In this document: positions 10,813 through 19,980 of the stretch, piece after piece | Numbering within the stretch: the stretch's first letter is position 1 | Layout of the letters: each line of letters opens with the position of its first letter | Source of the DNA: Pantoea sp. SOD02 | GTDB taxonomy: Bacteria > Pseudomonadota > Gammaproteobacteria > Enterobacterales > Enterobacteriaceae | Reading direction: 5' to 3' | DNA: 64,000 nucleotides | Assembly: GCF_024707505.1 (NCBI RefSeq) | Contig: NZ_CP102604.1 | Location: 1,612,001-1,676,000, forward strand | Position numbers and translations under genes: made by a program | The notes under the pieces: model-generated | What the model saw: only the letters and a program-made list of their open reading frames with translations | Database searches by the model: none | Told to the model about the DNA's origin: nothing

Positions 10813-10830
10813 TTCACGCGATAGTAGAAA

Positions 10831-11085
10831 TTAATGCTTTTGATTGTCGCGTAGGTACTGCTCGGTAGACTCTATTTTTGCAATGCCAGCTTCGAGTAGA
10901 GAGATGAACTGTCTGGCTACATCGGTGGTCAGCCAGTAGGTCGGGCCCACGTCAGCTTCTTCTTCTTTCTGCCCCTGCGAGGAGAGCGAGTGCAGGCGAA
11001 TCATCATGGCGTCATAACTGTCTACGGTGCTGATGTCCCATCCTACCAACGGATGAGTCTGGATGACGTCTTTATTTCTGTCCAT
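10831..11085 (-). CDS. bssS: Biofilm formation regulator BssS
   Basis: Small protein of 84 residues, the same length as E. coli BssS (YceP). VIQTHPLVGWDISTVDSYDA and WLTTDVARQFISLLEAGIAKIES are nearly identical to the E. coli protein. In E. coli it affects biofilm formation and is linked to AI-2/indole signalling; the biochemical mechanism is unknown. The central segment (LHSLSSQGQKEEEADVG) is the variable part of the family. The ATG follows GGAGG. Confidence 0.93.
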   Translation of the reverse strand: MDRNKDVIQTHPLVGWDISTVDSYDAMMIRLHSLSSQGQKEEEADVGPTYWLTTDVARQFISLLEAGIAKIESTEQYLRDNQKH

Positions 11086-11255
11086 TATAACCTCCGTATT
11101 ACTCGTTAAACGAAGTGCTTCTTGAGGTTCAATGCGGCTGTATCGTGCACTAGCGAAACAATTATAACATGAAATAGCGGGTACAATAGTTAAAAGGTAT
11201 GACGAACCTAATCTGAGTGAAAATAAATGCGCTTCACATTGACGTTATGGCGAAT

Positions 11256-11287
11256 AATAAAATGCCCGAAACGTCAGGCATTTTATT
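11256..11287. terminator. AT-rich bidirectional hairpin
   Basis: A perfect 11-base-pair stem (AATAAAATGCC / GGCATTTTATT) with a ten-base loop. Its A-rich and T-rich arms would serve termination in both directions; it most likely ends the minus-strand hypothetical gene that stops at 11364. Confidence 0.65.
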
Positions 11288-11363
11288 GGAAATATTACTG
11301 GCAGTAGTTACGAAATTATCGGCTTTTATAAGAGAAAACTTTAGGCCGAAAAAAGAGAATCTT

Positions 11364-11633
11364 TTAGGCGTGTGGCTCGCTCGGCAGCAGGCCGTGACGC
11401 TTCTGAATCTCTTCCGCCAGCCGGGTAAAATGCTGCTGTAACTGCTCGTCATGGTTCTGGTTTTGCGCTTCCAGCGTCAGGTTGTGGACCAGCAACTGAT
11501 TGGCGCGATCGTCGAGACAGAAGGTCAAGGTGGCAAACGCATTTTCTAATACGGTTAAGCGGCGCTGTTGCTCAGCAATAAATGCCAGCAACTCTCCGAA
11601 GGTCATCGCCTCTTCTGGTTTTTCAGTAGTCAT
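11364..11633 (-). CDS. Hypothetical coiled-coil protein
   Basis: Unrecognised protein of 89 residues. The start ATG at 11633 has a near-perfect AGGAGGTG seven bases upstream, which supports it as a real, well-translated gene. The sequence is almost entirely helical: residues about 10-60 (FGELLAFIAEQQRRL, VLENAFATLTFCL) show heptad spacing of leucines, followed by a Q/H-rich second helix ending in KRHGLLPSEPHA. No signal peptide or membrane segment is visible. The size and leucine pattern recall IraP-type anti-adapters, but the resemblance is too weak to name it. It lies downstream of dinI beyond a terminator. Confidence 0.7.
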   Translation of the reverse strand: MTTEKPEEAMTFGELLAFIAEQQRRLTVLENAFATLTFCLDDRANQLLVHNLTLEAQNQNHDEQLQQHFTRLAEEIQKRHGLLPSEPHA

Positions 11634-11731
11634 GTAAAACACCTCCTGTAAGCATGACGAGGCAAGAATAGGGGATCGTTTAACATGAGTCTAGATGCAG
11701 GAAGTTTTTCTGGCGAGAGGGAAATAAAAAC

Positions 11732-11757
11732 AAAAAAGCCGGGTGGCGAAACCCGGC
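11732..11757 (-). terminator. Terminator of dinI
   Basis: Stem GCCGGGT (11738-11744) / ACCCGGC (11751-11757) with a six-base loop, followed in the minus direction by six T residues (A-run at 11732-11737). Confidence 0.88.
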
Positions 11758-11776
11758 AAAAACGGCACAGTGGCTG

Positions 11777-12022
11777 TTAATCGTTATTAAACCAGTCGTC
11801 AGCGCTTTCCCAGGTTTCTTGTAACAGTTCGCTGATGCGTTCGCGTGACTCTTTGCAGCCACCAAACACGCTAAGTTGGTTGCCGCCGGCATAACGCACT
11901 TTGACGTGATGATCGTCGTCAGGGAAATCCTGCGTAATGCGACGAACCAGTTCGATGCTGAGTGCATCAAGTGCACCTGCAGGAAGGGGCGAAGTTTTTG
12001 CTACGGTAATTTCAACGCGCAT
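11777..12022 (-). CDS. dinI: DNA damage-inducible protein I (DinI)
   Basis: SOS-response modulator of 81 residues (the same length as E. coli DinI) that binds RecA filaments through its acidic C-terminal helix and tunes LexA and UmuD cleavage. The opening MRVEITVAKTSPLPAGALDALS and the acidic end ETWESADDWFNND fit the family, as does the conserved VKVRYAGGNQLSVFGG core. The gene is monocistronic: a perfect LexA box lies 22 bases upstream and a terminator follows. Confidence 0.95.
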   Translation of the reverse strand: MRVEITVAKTSPLPAGALDALSIELVRRITQDFPDDDHHVKVRYAGGNQLSVFGGCKESRERISELLQETWESADDWFNND

Positions 12023-12043
12023 AGAAGCCTCCGGAATAATATA

Positions 12044-12059
12044 CTGTTTATTTGTACAG
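12044..12059. promoter_or_regulatory. LexA box (SOS operator) of dinI
   Basis: CTGT-N8-ACAG, an exact match to the LexA consensus, inside the 20-base palindromic TACTGT...ACAGTA. It sits directly upstream of the dinI start and explains damage induction. Confidence 0.95.
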
Positions 12060-12090
12060 TATAATTATCCCGAAGGCAAGCAGCAGAAAA

Positions 12091-13137
12091 TTATTCTTTG
12101 ATGCGCCAGTTCAGCGTTTCACCGGCAAGGAAAGGCACCAGCGTGTCATCCGCCAGGGCAATGCTCTCTTCAACCTGCCAGGATTCACGCACCAACGTCA
12201 AAGTGCCTTCATTCAGCGGCAAACCATAGAAGTTCGCGCCATTTTCCGAGCAGAAGGCTTCGAAATGCTCCAGCGCATTCAGCTCCTCAAACACCGTGGC
12301 GTAAGCAGGCAATGAGGTCGGCGCATTGAACACACCGGCGCAGCCGCAACTGGCTTCTTTCAGGTGACGCAGATGTGGCGCGGTATCGGTCCCGAGGAAT
12401 ACGCGACGATTACCGCTGGCGACCAGTTTACGCAGCGCTTCCTGATGAATATTGCGCTTCAGAATCGGCAAGCAGTAGAGATGCGGACGCACGCCGCCAA
12501 CCAGCATGTGGTTACGGTTGAACATCAGGTGTTGTGGCGTAATGGTGGCGCCCAGCAGTTCGTTACCGGCAGCCAGATATTCTGCTGCTTCTTTGGTGGT
12601 GATATGTTCCATCACCACTTTCAGCGCCGGGAACTGTTTGCGCAGCGGTTCCAGCACGGTTTCAATAAAGCGCGCTTCGCGATCAAAAATATCGATATGA
12701 GAATCAGTCACTTCACCGTGTACCAGCATCGGCATGCCAATCTGCTGCATGCGATCCAGCACCTTCGCAATCGCGGCGATATTGGTGACGCCGTGGCTGG
12801 AGTTGGTGGTGGCGTGCGCAGGGTAGAGCTTGGCAGCAGTAAAAGTGCCGTCACGGAAGCCACGTTCGATCTCATCGGGATCGAGTGAATCGGTGAGATA
12901 GCAGGTCATCAGCGGAGTAAAAGCATGCTCAGCAGGCAACGCAGCCATGATGCGCTCGCGGTAAGCCACGGCAGCGGCCACGCTAATAACCGGTGGAACT
13001 AGGTTAGGCATGACAATCGCACGACCATTTACTGCGCTGGTATAAGGCAGTACGGCGTTGAGCATCGCGCCATCGCGCAGATGGATATGCCAGTCGTCAG
13101 GGCGGCGGATGGTGATTTGCTGAGGTTGGGCTGTCAT
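12091..13137 (-). CDS. pyrC: Dihydroorotase PyrC
   Basis: Zinc metalloenzyme that cyclises carbamoyl-aspartate to dihydroorotate, step three of pyrimidine synthesis. The product has 348 residues (type II dihydroorotase). Metal ligands H17 and H19 lie in DWHIHLRDG, the carbamylated lysine about residue 103 in [14 protein letters not shown], further histidines in LVHGEVTD and MEHITTKEA, and the catalytic aspartate in GTDTAPH. Upstream are a PurR-type operator and a leader whose hairpin hides the ribosome site, the arrangement known for E. coli pyrC. Confidence 0.96.
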   Translation of the reverse strand: MTAQPQQITIRRPDDWHIHLRDGAMLNAVLPYTSAVNGRAIVMPNLVPPVISVAAAVAYRERIMAALPAEHAFTPLMTCYLTDSLDPDEIERGFRDGTFTAAKLYPAHATTNSSHGVTNIAAIAKVLDRMQQIGMPMLVHGEVTDSHIDIFDREARFIETVLEPLRKQFPALKVVMEHITTKEAAEYLAAGNELLGATITPQHLMFNRNHMLVGGVRPHLYCLPILKRNIHQEALRKLVASGNRRVFLGTDTAPHLRHLKEASCGCAGVFNAPTSLPAYATVFEELNALEHFEAFCSENGANFYGLPLNEGTLTLVRESWQVEESIALADDTLVPFLAGETLNWRIKE

Positions 13138-13192
13138 TCAAAAAGACTCCGGCTGAGAAGAAAACGAGAGGCACGTTTAGGCCGGGGAGTAA
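13138..13192 (-). promoter_or_regulatory. pyrC leader with ribosome-site-sequestering hairpin
   Basis: Reading the minus strand, the leader begins CTCCCCGGCC and carries GCCGGAG just before the ATG. GCCGG(AG) can pair with (CU)CCGGC and would hide the Shine-Dalgarno GGAG. In E. coli the same design gives pyrimidine control: starting at a C in the C-stretch includes the hairpin arm, starting at G under low CTP omits it. A TATGAT -10 lies at 13192-13197. The regulation is inferred from this match. Confidence 0.75.
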
Positions 13193-13204
13193 TCATAAGG
13201 ATGT

Positions 13205-13220
13205 GGGCAACCGTTTGCAC
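13205..13220. promoter_or_regulatory. PurR-type operator upstream of pyrC
   Basis: GGGCAACCGTTTGCAC matches the PurR consensus ACGCAAACGTTTGCGT at 11 of 16 positions, including the CGTTTGC core. It overlaps the position expected for the -35 of the TATGAT promoter. E. coli pyrC is a known PurR target. Confidence 0.75.
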
Positions 13221-13240
13221 GGGATTTTATTGTGACAAAC

Positions 13241-13263
13241 AAAAACCGCACCCGAAGGTGCGG
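13241..13263 (-). terminator. Terminator of yceB
   Basis: Stem CCGCACC (13246-13252) / GGTGCGG (13257-13263) with a CGAA loop, followed in the minus direction by five T residues. Confidence 0.85.
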
Positions 13264-13272
13264 CTGCGCGGA

Positions 13273-13836
13273 TTAATCAGTAAACGGAATCACCAATTGT
13301 CCCGGTTTCACTTCTATCCCTTTAGCGAGTTTCTTCGCCAGCGCTTCGCCTTTGCTGCGGTCTGCGCTCAGCACGTAGGCGGGTTTCTCATTGAAGTAGC
13401 GCTTCAGCGACTCATTGAGATAAGGCGTAAGGGTTTTCATGATCGACGCCATTTTTTCCGGCTGCACCTGCGCATCGACAATCTCCATATCATGCAGATA
13501 AATCGCGCCTTCCTGTGCGTTGTAAACCGGCTGCGCCTTCATCTTCAGTAGCATTTCGGCCTGTTGCGGGCCAAACAGCGAGCTGACATTGATATTGGCT
13601 TTACCCGAGAGGGTGATTTTGCCGGGTTCTTCACGGCCAATTTGGCTGTTGAGATCGCTCAGCACAATGTGCGCATTCACCAGCCCGGAAACACCGATGT
13701 CTTTTTCGAAGTTATTGCGCTTTTGCAGCGCCTGATTCACTTCCTGTTCGCTGATGGTGTATTGCGTCAATTGGTTACAGCCGCTGAGTAGCACGGCAAA
13801 AAGCAGGGCGACAAGCCCGGTAAACGCCTTTTTCAT
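13273..13836 (-). CDS. yceB: YceB-family lipoprotein
   Basis: Predicted outer-membrane lipoprotein of 187 residues (DUF1439). The signal peptide ends in LLSGC, making C20 the lipidated residue. Family segments YTISEQEVNQALQ, LSGKANI and LYLHDMEIVDAQVQPEKM-type sequence are present. Its function is unknown. The start was placed at 13836, where AGGA precedes the ATG and the lipoprotein signal becomes complete; the frame is open 22 codons further upstream. It lies between pyrC and grxB as in E. coli. Confidence 0.93.
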   Translation of the reverse strand: MKKAFTGLVALLFAVLLSGCNQLTQYTISEQEVNQALQKRNNFEKDIGVSGLVNAHIVLSDLNSQIGREEPGKITLSGKANINVSSLFGPQQAEMLLKMKAQPVYNAQEGAIYLHDMEIVDAQVQPEKMASIMKTLTPYLNESLKRYFNEKPAYVLSADRSKGEALAKKLAKGIEVKPGQLVIPFTD

Positions 13837-13914
13837 ATAGTCCTCATCCTGATCGAAACGGCAAAACAGCGATAGCCTGCCTGAATCAGCGGCACCTGTC
13901 ACCAGGAGAGAGAT

Positions 13915-13936
13915 GAGAAGCGCCGGAGCGCCTCTC
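13915..13936 (-). terminator. Hairpin after grxB
   Basis: Arms GAGAAGCGC and GCGCCTCTC pair over nine positions in the minus RNA (one G-U). It lies 12 bases past the grxB stop but lacks a U-tract, so it is a weak terminator candidate. Confidence 0.4.
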
Positions 13937-13947
13937 GTGGATGAGGA

Positions 13948-14595
13948 TTATGCGGCGATGGAGGAGAGCAGATTGACCTGAGTTTGTTTCGCCATATTAT
14001 CGCGATAATCGGCAACGCGACTCGGCCACTCAATGCCGTTGACCAGCGTTAAGGAACGCAGCAGTGGAAACAGATGAATGTCATCTTCTGAGAGTTCGCC
14101 ATTGACCGCATTGGGTTTGACGATCAGCTTATCGAGCTGGCGCAAATCGTCGCTGATGTTTTTGATTAAGCCCGGCGCGTGTTTCCGCAACTCGCTGAAA
14201 TCGCCGACGCTGGCCTGCTTCTTCTCGCTAAAGTAACTGCGCGCTTCCGGCGTAGCGAATTCGGCAAAGGAGGCATCGGCAATGCGCGGTAGCAGCAGCT
14301 TATTCACGTAGCCATTTACATGGCGCAGCCAGTCGCTAATCGCCGGATTGCTTTTGCCATTGAGCAGCGGCTCGTGATCGTATTTATCCACCAGCCGCAC
14401 AATATCCATACTTTCCGGTACCGCGCTGCCATCGGCCTTTTGCAGAATCGGCGCCATTTTCTGGCCGATCAGTTTTTTCGGTGTTTGCTCGTCGTCATTC
14501 AGCATAACGATGAGTTCTAACGGCAGATTTTTTAAGCCGAAAATCATGCGTGCTTTGACGCAGAAAGGGCAGTGATCGTAGATGTAGAGTTTCAT
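13948..14595 (-). CDS. grxB: Glutaredoxin 2 (GrxB)
   Basis: Cytoplasmic 215-residue glutaredoxin with a GST-like fold, matching E. coli Grx2 in length. It uses glutathione to reduce protein disulfides and mixed disulfides. The active site CPFC is at residues 9-12 in YDHCPFCVKARM; the all-helical C-terminal domain follows from about residue 85. LPLELIVMLNDDEQTPKKLIG and MAPILQKADGSAVPESMDIV are typical of Grx2. A hairpin with a plus-strand T-run (14617-14641) lies just upstream of its start. Confidence 0.95.
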   Translation of the reverse strand: MKLYIYDHCPFCVKARMIFGLKNLPLELIVMLNDDEQTPKKLIGQKMAPILQKADGSAVPESMDIVRLVDKYDHEPLLNGKSNPAISDWLRHVNGYVNKLLLPRIADASFAEFATPEARSYFSEKKQASVGDFSELRKHAPGLIKNISDDLRQLDKLIVKPNAVNGELSEDDIHLFPLLRSLTLVNGIEWPSRVADYRDNMAKQTQVNLLSSIAA

Positions 14596-14616
14596 CCCGT
14601 TTCTCCTGTGGTTCTA

Positions 14617-14641
14617 AGGGTGACGGAGGTCACCCTTTTTT
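14617..14641. terminator. Hairpin between mdtH and grxB
   Basis: GGGTGAC / GTCACCC stem with a GGAG-type loop and a T-run on the plus strand. Both flanking genes are on the minus strand, where only CTTAG follows, so its use as the mdtH terminator is uncertain. Confidence 0.4.
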
Positions 14642-14684
14642 CGGACGTGCGGGAAGTATGGAAGAGATCTGTGGCAGGGGCAAA

Positions 14685-15887
14685 CTAGCTGCTGAAAATC
14701 GCTGGCGCCACCGAACGCGGCTGGAACTGCCACCACAGCGCCAAAAGGGTGATCATGCCGACGCTGCTCAGCAGCATCCACGGCAGTTCCGGCAGCGCCC
14801 ATTGCTGGCCCATATCGAACATCCAGCCGCCACCGGAGTAGCCGATCAAGCCGCCAATGGCGAGGCCGAGACGGCTGAAGCCCATGTAGCTACCGCGTGC
14901 GCGGGAGCTGGCGAGCGAAGCGCTGAGTGTCTCACGCGCCGGTTCAGCAATGATCGAGCCGAGATAAAAGATGGCGATCAGCATAAACAGCGACGGCAGC
15001 GAGTCGGTCATGCCAACCGGCAGCAGACTGAACGTCATCAGGAACAAACCGGCCATCAGACGCGTTTCCAGGCGGAAGCGTTTTTCGCTCCAGCGTGCCA
15101 GTGGATAGAGCAGGCTTAATGACAGCAGCGCTTCAATGGCGTACATCCACTTCACCGCAGCAGGCGCACCGGCCACCTGATTCACCATCACCGGCAGCAT
15201 CAACATCACTTGCACGGCGAGAATGTAGTAGCCGGTCAATGTCAGTACATACAGGCGAAAACGCTTATCCTGCCAGACGCGTTGCATCCCTTCACGCATC
15301 GCAATGCGTTCGGTTGAGATACGCCACGCCGGTAACCAAATGGCGTTGAACAGCGCAGCAGCGACAAACACCGCCGCGCCAACCCAGCACACCAGGCGGA
15401 AATCCCACGCCAACAGCCAGCTACCAATCAGCGCGCCCAGCACCGCTCCGGCACTGTCCTGCATCATCAGCAGTGAGAAGAAGCGGCCGCGATCGCGTGC
15501 GCGCACCAGTTTCATCACCAGCGCGCTGCGTGGCGGATCAAACAGCGTGCCGCCAAGACCGGAAAGTAAACAGGCGAACCACAGCAGCCAGGGTTCATGC
15601 GCCAGCGCCATGCAGGCAAAACCCGCCGCACGCATTAACATGCCGGTGACGATCAGCGGACGCGCACCAAAACGGTCGGCAATCGCACCGCCGAAGATGC
15701 CGAATCCCTGTTGGACGAACTGCCGCAAGCCAAGCGCAATGCCGACCATCAATGCGGCCCAGCCCAGCTGTTCGACAAAATGGATGGAGATGAGAGGAAA
15801 TACCACGAAAAATCCCATCACAACCAGCATGTTATCCACTAAAAGAAATGTTTTACCGAGGCGTCGTGCCCGCGCAACCCGAGACAT
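14685..15887 (-). CDS. mdtH: MFS multidrug transporter MdtH
   Basis: Twelve-helix major facilitator inner-membrane efflux protein of 400 residues (E. coli MdtH 402). The family sequence [31 protein letters not shown] carries the MFS loop 2-3 motif, and [39 protein letters not shown] matches E. coli. In E. coli overexpression gives resistance to norfloxacin and enoxacin; native substrates are unknown. A 14-base perfect palindrome (15919-15932) lies 32 bases upstream of its ATG and suggests control by a TetR-type repressor. Confidence 0.94.
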   Translation of the reverse strand: MSRVARARRLGKTFLLVDNMLVVMGFFVVFPLISIHFVEQLGWAALMVGIALGLRQFVQQGFGIFGGAIADRFGARPLIVTGMLMRAAGFACMALAHEPWLLWFACLLSGLGGTLFDPPRSALVMKLVRARDRGRFFSLLMMQDSAGAVLGALIGSWLLAWDFRLVCWVGAAVFVAAALFNAIWLPAWRISTERIAMREGMQRVWQDKRFRLYVLTLTGYYILAVQVMLMLPVMVNQVAGAPAAVKWMYAIEALLSLSLLYPLARWSEKRFRLETRLMAGLFLMTFSLLPVGMTDSLPSLFMLIAIFYLGSIIAEPARETLSASLASSRARGSYMGFSRLGLAIGGLIGYSGGGWMFDMGQQWALPELPWMLLSSVGMITLLALWWQFQPRSVAPAIFSS

Positions 15888-15918
15888 GCTAATTCCTGAG
15901 CAAGTGAGAGGAGAAAAG

Positions 15919-15932
15919 AGACCAATTGGTCT
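15919..15932. promoter_or_regulatory. Palindromic operator-like site upstream of mdtH
   Basis: AGACCAATTGGTCT is a perfect 14-base palindrome. Its AGACC-N4-GGTCT form is the layout of NemR/TetR-family operators (TAGACC-N4-GGTCTA). The position in the mdtH promoter region fits repression of the efflux gene; the regulator is not encoded in this window. Confidence 0.6.
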
Positions 15933-16132
15933 ATTTTCCGCCTGCTCAGGGGCGAAAAACAGCTTTATCAGGATGATATTTTTTCATCGAATCAGCAGAA
16001 ATATTAATCCTAAATCAGGATGAATCCGGAGGAACGCGTTCAAGGGTTTTACCGCAAGCGGGGTGACGGTTATAGTGAGAAGTATCGCCGCTGGCGTACA
16101 TCTTTCTTAAGTTATGGATTTCAGGAGTCATG

Positions 16133-16726
16133 ATGTTTGGCTATCGTTCTGCTGGCCCACGCGTGCGCCTCACTACCGATCGCTTAGTGGTGCGTTTAGT
16201 ACACGAACGCGATGCCTGGCGATTAGCGGATTATTACGCTGAAAATCGTGCGTTTCTCAAGCCGTGGGAACCGGTGCGCGACGAGAGCCACTGTTATCCT
16301 TCAGGTTGGCAAGCACGCCTCGGACTGATCGCTGACATGCATAAACAGGGCTCAGCCTACTATTTTGTGCTGATGGACCCGGAAGAGACCGAAGTGCGTG
16401 GTGTGGCCAACTATAGCAACGTGCTGCGCGGATCGTTTCACGCCTGCTATCTCGGCTATTCTCTGGGCGAGAAGTGGCAAGGTCAGGGATTGATGTTTGA
16501 AGCGCTCACGACCACCCTTCGCTATATGCAACGCCAGCAACGCATTCACCGCATTATGGCAAACTACATGCCGCACAATCAGCGCAGTGGCGATCTGCTG
16601 GCGCGTCTCGGATTTGAAAAAGAGGGCTACGCCAAAGATTACTTATTGATTGATGGGCGCTGGCAGGATCATGTCCTGACTGCGCTGACCTACCGGGAGT
16701 GGACCCCGGATCGTCGTGGACAATAA
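16133..16726 (+). CDS. rimJ: Ribosomal protein S5 alanine N-acetyltransferase RimJ
   Basis: GNAT-family enzyme that acetylates the N-terminal alanine of ribosomal protein S5 and also helps 30S assembly. The 197-residue product starts [38 protein letters not shown] and contains the acetyl-CoA-binding region [14 protein letters not shown] and the C-terminal [27 protein letters not shown]. The second of two adjacent ATGs was chosen because AGGAG is five bases ahead of it; the first is only two bases from it. It is the first gene of a rightward cluster with yceH and yceM. Confidence 0.95.
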   Translation: MFGYRSAGPRVRLTTDRLVVRLVHERDAWRLADYYAENRAFLKPWEPVRDESHCYPSGWQARLGLIADMHKQGSAYYFVLMDPEETEVRGVANYSNVLRGSFHACYLGYSLGEKWQGQGLMFEALTTTLRYMQRQQRIHRIMANYMPHNQRSGDLLARLGFEKEGYAKDYLLIDGRWQDHVLTALTYREWTPDRRGQ

Positions 16727-16741
16727 AAAAGGATTCCCCCA

Positions 16742-17383
16742 ATGAAAATGGCTTTATCCGCGCAGGCGCTGCGCGTAATTGGATGCCTGCTGGAGAAGCA
16801 GGTCACCACGCCGGATCAATATCCGCTCTCCCTCAATGGCGTCGTCACCGCCTGTAATCAGAAATCCAACCGCGAACCGGTGCTGAATCTCAGCGAGATG
16901 GAGGTGCAAACGCAGCTCGATGAGCTAGTGAAAAAGCATCTGGTGACCTCCAATAACGGCTTCGGCCAGCGCGTCAGCAAGTATGAACAGCGTTTCTGTA
17001 ATTCCGCGTTCGGCAACTTGCAGTTGAGCAGCGCTGAAGTCGCCGTCCTGACTCTGCTGTTCCTGCGCGGCGCTCAGACGCCGGGCGAACTGCGTACTCG
17101 CAGCGGCCGTCTGCATGAATTCAGCGATATGAATGAGGTCGAGCAGACGCTTAACGGCTTGAGCACGCGCGATGATGGTCCAATGGTGGTGCGCCTGGCG
17201 CGCGAACCGGGCAAACGTGAAAGCCGCTATATGCATCTGTTTGGCGGCGAAGTGGTGGAAGACGCGGCCAGCGCAGAAACCGCGAGCGACAATAACGATT
17301 TAACCGCGCGTGTCGCGCAACTTGAAGAAACGGTTGCTCAGTTGCAGTCGCAACTGCAACAGCTGCTGCAAAAGGAGCACTGA
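16742..17383 (+). CDS. yceH: YceH family protein (DUF480)
   Basis: Conserved cytoplasmic protein of 213 residues with two winged-helix-like halves and a C-terminal coiled coil ([20 protein letters not shown], about 193-212). [27 protein letters not shown] and [15 protein letters not shown] are diagnostic of the family. Its role is unknown. It starts 15 bases after the rimJ stop and ends one base before the yceM start, so all three are likely cotranscribed. Confidence 0.93.
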   Translation: MKMALSAQALRVIGCLLEKQVTTPDQYPLSLNGVVTACNQKSNREPVLNLSEMEVQTQLDELVKKHLVTSNNGFGQRVSKYEQRFCNSAFGNLQLSSAEVAVLTLLFLRGAQTPGELRTRSGRLHEFSDMNEVEQTLNGLSTRDDGPMVVRLAREPGKRESRYMHLFGGEVVEDAASAETASDNNDLTARVAQLEETVAQLQSQLQQLLQKEH

Positions 17384-17384
17384 T

Positions 17385-18305
17385 ATGACGCTGCGCATTG
17401 GCATTGTAGGTTTAGGCGGTATCGCGCAGAAAGCGTGGCTGCCGGTGTTATCGCAGGCCAGCGGCTGGCAATTGGCTGGCGCTTTTTCGCCGAATCAGGC
17501 AAAGGCACAACCGATTTGCGATAGCTATCGCATCCCCTATTTTGGTCAACTGGATACGCTGGCCGCAGCCAGCGATGCGGTGTTTGTTCACAGCAGCACC
17601 GCCAGCCATTACGAAGTGGTCAAAGCGCTATTGCTGGCGGGAAAAGATGTGTGCGTCGATAAACCGCTCGCCGAAACGCTGCAACAGGCCGAAGCGCTGG
17701 TGGCGCTGGCGGACAAGCATAAGCGCAAGCTGATGGTGGCATTTAATCGCCGTTTTGCGCCGCGTTACCAGCAGCTAAAAAATGACATGCCACGCGCGGC
17801 CTCGCTGCGTATTGAGAAGCATCGCGCGGATAGCGTTGGCCCGCACGATCTGCGTTTTACCCTGCTGGATGATTATCTGCACGTGGTTGATACCGCGCTG
17901 TGGCTGGCGGGCGGCACTCTGACGCGCGAGTTGGGACATATCGAGACCAATGACGATGGCGCGATGTTGTACGCCGAACACCATTTCACCGCCGGTTCGC
18001 TGCAAATCACCACCAGCATGCATCGTCGCGCCGGGACGCAACGCGAAGTGGTCAGCGCCATCTGTGACGGTGATTACATCGAAATTAACGAGATGCGCGA
18101 CTGGCAGCAGGAAAACCGCAGCGGCATCGTGCGTGATGTGCCGCCCGCGTGGCAAAGCCATCTTACCCAGCGCGGTTTTAGCGGCGCAGCGCACCATTTC
18201 ATTCAGTGTGTTGAAAATCAGACGATGCCTGAAACCAGTGGTGAACAGGCGCTGGCGGCGCAGCGTCTGGTGGAAAAGTTGTGGCGCGATGCCGAACGTG
18301 AATAA
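17385..18305 (+). CDS. yceM: Gfo/Idh/MocA-family oxidoreductase YceM (MviM)
   Basis: Predicted NAD(P)-dependent oxidoreductase of 306 residues. An N-terminal Rossmann domain starts GIVGLGGIAQKAWLPVL, the conserved lysine motif appears as CVDKPLAETLQQA (DKP in place of the usual EKP), and a C-terminal alpha/beta domain contains HVVDTALWL. The substrate is unknown; the old name MviM came from genetic linkage to murJ (mviN). The start was set at the ATG that follows AAAGGAG and lies one base after the yceH stop. Confidence 0.92.
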   Translation: MTLRIGIVGLGGIAQKAWLPVLSQASGWQLAGAFSPNQAKAQPICDSYRIPYFGQLDTLAAASDAVFVHSSTASHYEVVKALLLAGKDVCVDKPLAETLQQAEALVALADKHKRKLMVAFNRRFAPRYQQLKNDMPRAASLRIEKHRADSVGPHDLRFTLLDDYLHVVDTALWLAGGTLTRELGHIETNDDGAMLYAEHHFTAGSLQITTSMHRRAGTQREVVSAICDGDYIEINEMRDWQQENRSGIVRDVPPAWQSHLTQRGFSGAAHHFIQCVENQTMPETSGEQALAAQRLVEKLWRDAERE

Positions 18306-18426
18306 TCCCTTGTAACACTCAATGCTGGTCATTTCCCGCCGTGTCAGTAGACTATCGCCGGACATCACGGGATGTCCGCGCTAAGTCGCTCATTTCTCCG
18401 ACACTTTTCAGGATGCGCCACTCAAT

Positions 18427-19965
18427 ATGAATTTGTTGAAATCGCTGGCTGCGGTCAGTTCGATGACCTTGTTTTCCCGCGTACTGGGCTTTGCCCGCGA
18501 TGCCATTGTGGCGCGCGTTTTCGGTGCGGGGATGGCAACCGATGCCTTCTTTGTTGCCTTCAAACTGCCTAACCTGCTGCGCCGCATTTTTGCCGAAGGC
18601 GCGTTTTCTCAGGCGTTCGTGCCAATCCTGGCGGAATATAAAAGCAAGCAGGGCGAAGATGCCACGCGGGTGTTTGTCGCCTACGTTTCCGGTTTATTGA
18701 CGCTAGTGCTGGCGGTGGTGACCGTGTTGGGGATGATTGCTGCGCCCTGGGTGATTGTGGTGACGGCGCCAGGCTTTGCCGATACCGCTGATAAATTCGC
18801 TTTAACCAGCGCGCTGTTGCGCGTCACCTTTCCTTATATTCTGCTGATCTCGCTGGCCTCGCTGGCGGGCGCCATCCTCAATACCTGGAACCGTTTTTCC
18901 GTGCCGGCGTTTGCGCCGACGCTGCTCAACATCAGCATGATTGGTTTTGCCGTCTTCGCTGCGCCGCATTTTAATCCTCCGGTGATGGCGCTGGCGTGGG
19001 CCGTGGTGTTGGGCGGCGTGTTGCAGCTGTTTTATCAACTGCCGCACCTGAAGAAAATTGGCATGCTGGTTCTGCCGCGTCTGAATCTGCGCGATGCGGG
19101 CGTGTGGCGAGTGATGCGTCAAATGGGGCCGGCGATTCTTGGCGTGTCGGTCAGTCAAATTTCACTGATCATCAACACCATCTTCGCCTCCTTTCTGGTT
19201 TCCGGTTCGGTTTCGTGGATGTACTACGCCGATCGTCTGATGGAGTTTCCTTCCGGCGTGCTGGGCGTGGCGCTGGGCACCATTTTGCTGCCCTCGCTGG
19301 CGAAGAGTTTTGCCAGTGGCAACCAGGAAGAGTATTCACGGTTGATGGATTGGGGCCTGCGTCTCTGCTTCCTGCTGGCGTTGCCGAGCGCGGTGGCGCT
19401 GGGGATTTTGTCCGGACCGCTGACGGTCGCGCTGTTCCAGTACGGGAAATTCACCGCCTTTGATGCCTTGATGACGCAACGCGCGCTGATTGCCTATTCT
19501 GTAGGTTTGATGGGACTGATCGTGGTGAAAGTACTGGCACCCGGCTTCTATTCTCGTCAGGACATCAAGACTCCGGTGAAAATTGCCATCGTGACGCTGA
19601 TTGTGACGCAATTGATGAACCTGGCATTTATTGGCCCGCTCAAACACGCCGGTTTGTCGCTGTCGATTGGTCTTGCCGCTTGTCTGAATGCCGCGCTGTT
19701 GTACTGGCAACTGCGTAAGCAGGATATCTTCCAGCCGCAGCCTGGCTGGTTCAGTTTCCTGACTCGTTTACTGATTGCGGTATGTGTGATGGCCGCAGCA
19801 TTGCTGGGCATTCTGCAGGTCATGCCAGCATGGGAAGAGGGGCAGATGTGGTGGCGCCTGATTCGTCTGGCGGCGGTCTGCGCTATCGGCGGTGGCTCAT
19901 ACTTTGTGATGCTTGGCTTGCTCGGCTTCCGCCCGCGCGACTTCGCGCGCCGCACTATGGCGTAA
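18427..19965 (+). CDS. murJ: Lipid II flippase MurJ
   Basis: Essential inner-membrane protein of the MOP superfamily that moves lipid II across the membrane for peptidoglycan synthesis. The 512-residue protein (511 in E. coli) has about 14 hydrophobic helices. Conserved features include [20 protein letters not shown] at the N-terminus, [20 protein letters not shown] with the arginines lining the central cavity, and [19 protein letters not shown]. It is separated from yceM by 121 bases, which may hold its own promoter, and is followed by a large inverted-repeat element. Confidence 0.96.
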   Translation: MNLLKSLAAVSSMTLFSRVLGFARDAIVARVFGAGMATDAFFVAFKLPNLLRRIFAEGAFSQAFVPILAEYKSKQGEDATRVFVAYVSGLLTLVLAVVTVLGMIAAPWVIVVTAPGFADTADKFALTSALLRVTFPYILLISLASLAGAILNTWNRFSVPAFAPTLLNISMIGFAVFAAPHFNPPVMALAWAVVLGGVLQLFYQLPHLKKIGMLVLPRLNLRDAGVWRVMRQMGPAILGVSVSQISLIINTIFASFLVSGSVSWMYYADRLMEFPSGVLGVALGTILLPSLAKSFASGNQEEYSRLMDWGLRLCFLLALPSAVALGILSGPLTVALFQYGKFTAFDALMTQRALIAYSVGLMGLIVVKVLAPGFYSRQDIKTPVKIAIVTLIVTQLMNLAFIGPLKHAGLSLSIGLAACLNAALLYWQLRKQDIFQPQPGWFSFLTRLLIAVCVMAAALLGILQVMPAWEEGQMWWRLIRLAAVCAIGGGSYFVMLGLLGFRPRDFARRTMA

Positions 19966-19980
19966 AAAACCAGCTCTCAC

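Noticed and set aside
11217..11441. 74-codon plus-strand frame in the bssS upstream gap
   Set aside because: It overlaps the terminator hairpin and the opposite-strand gene with an excellent ribosome site, and has no start signal of its own.
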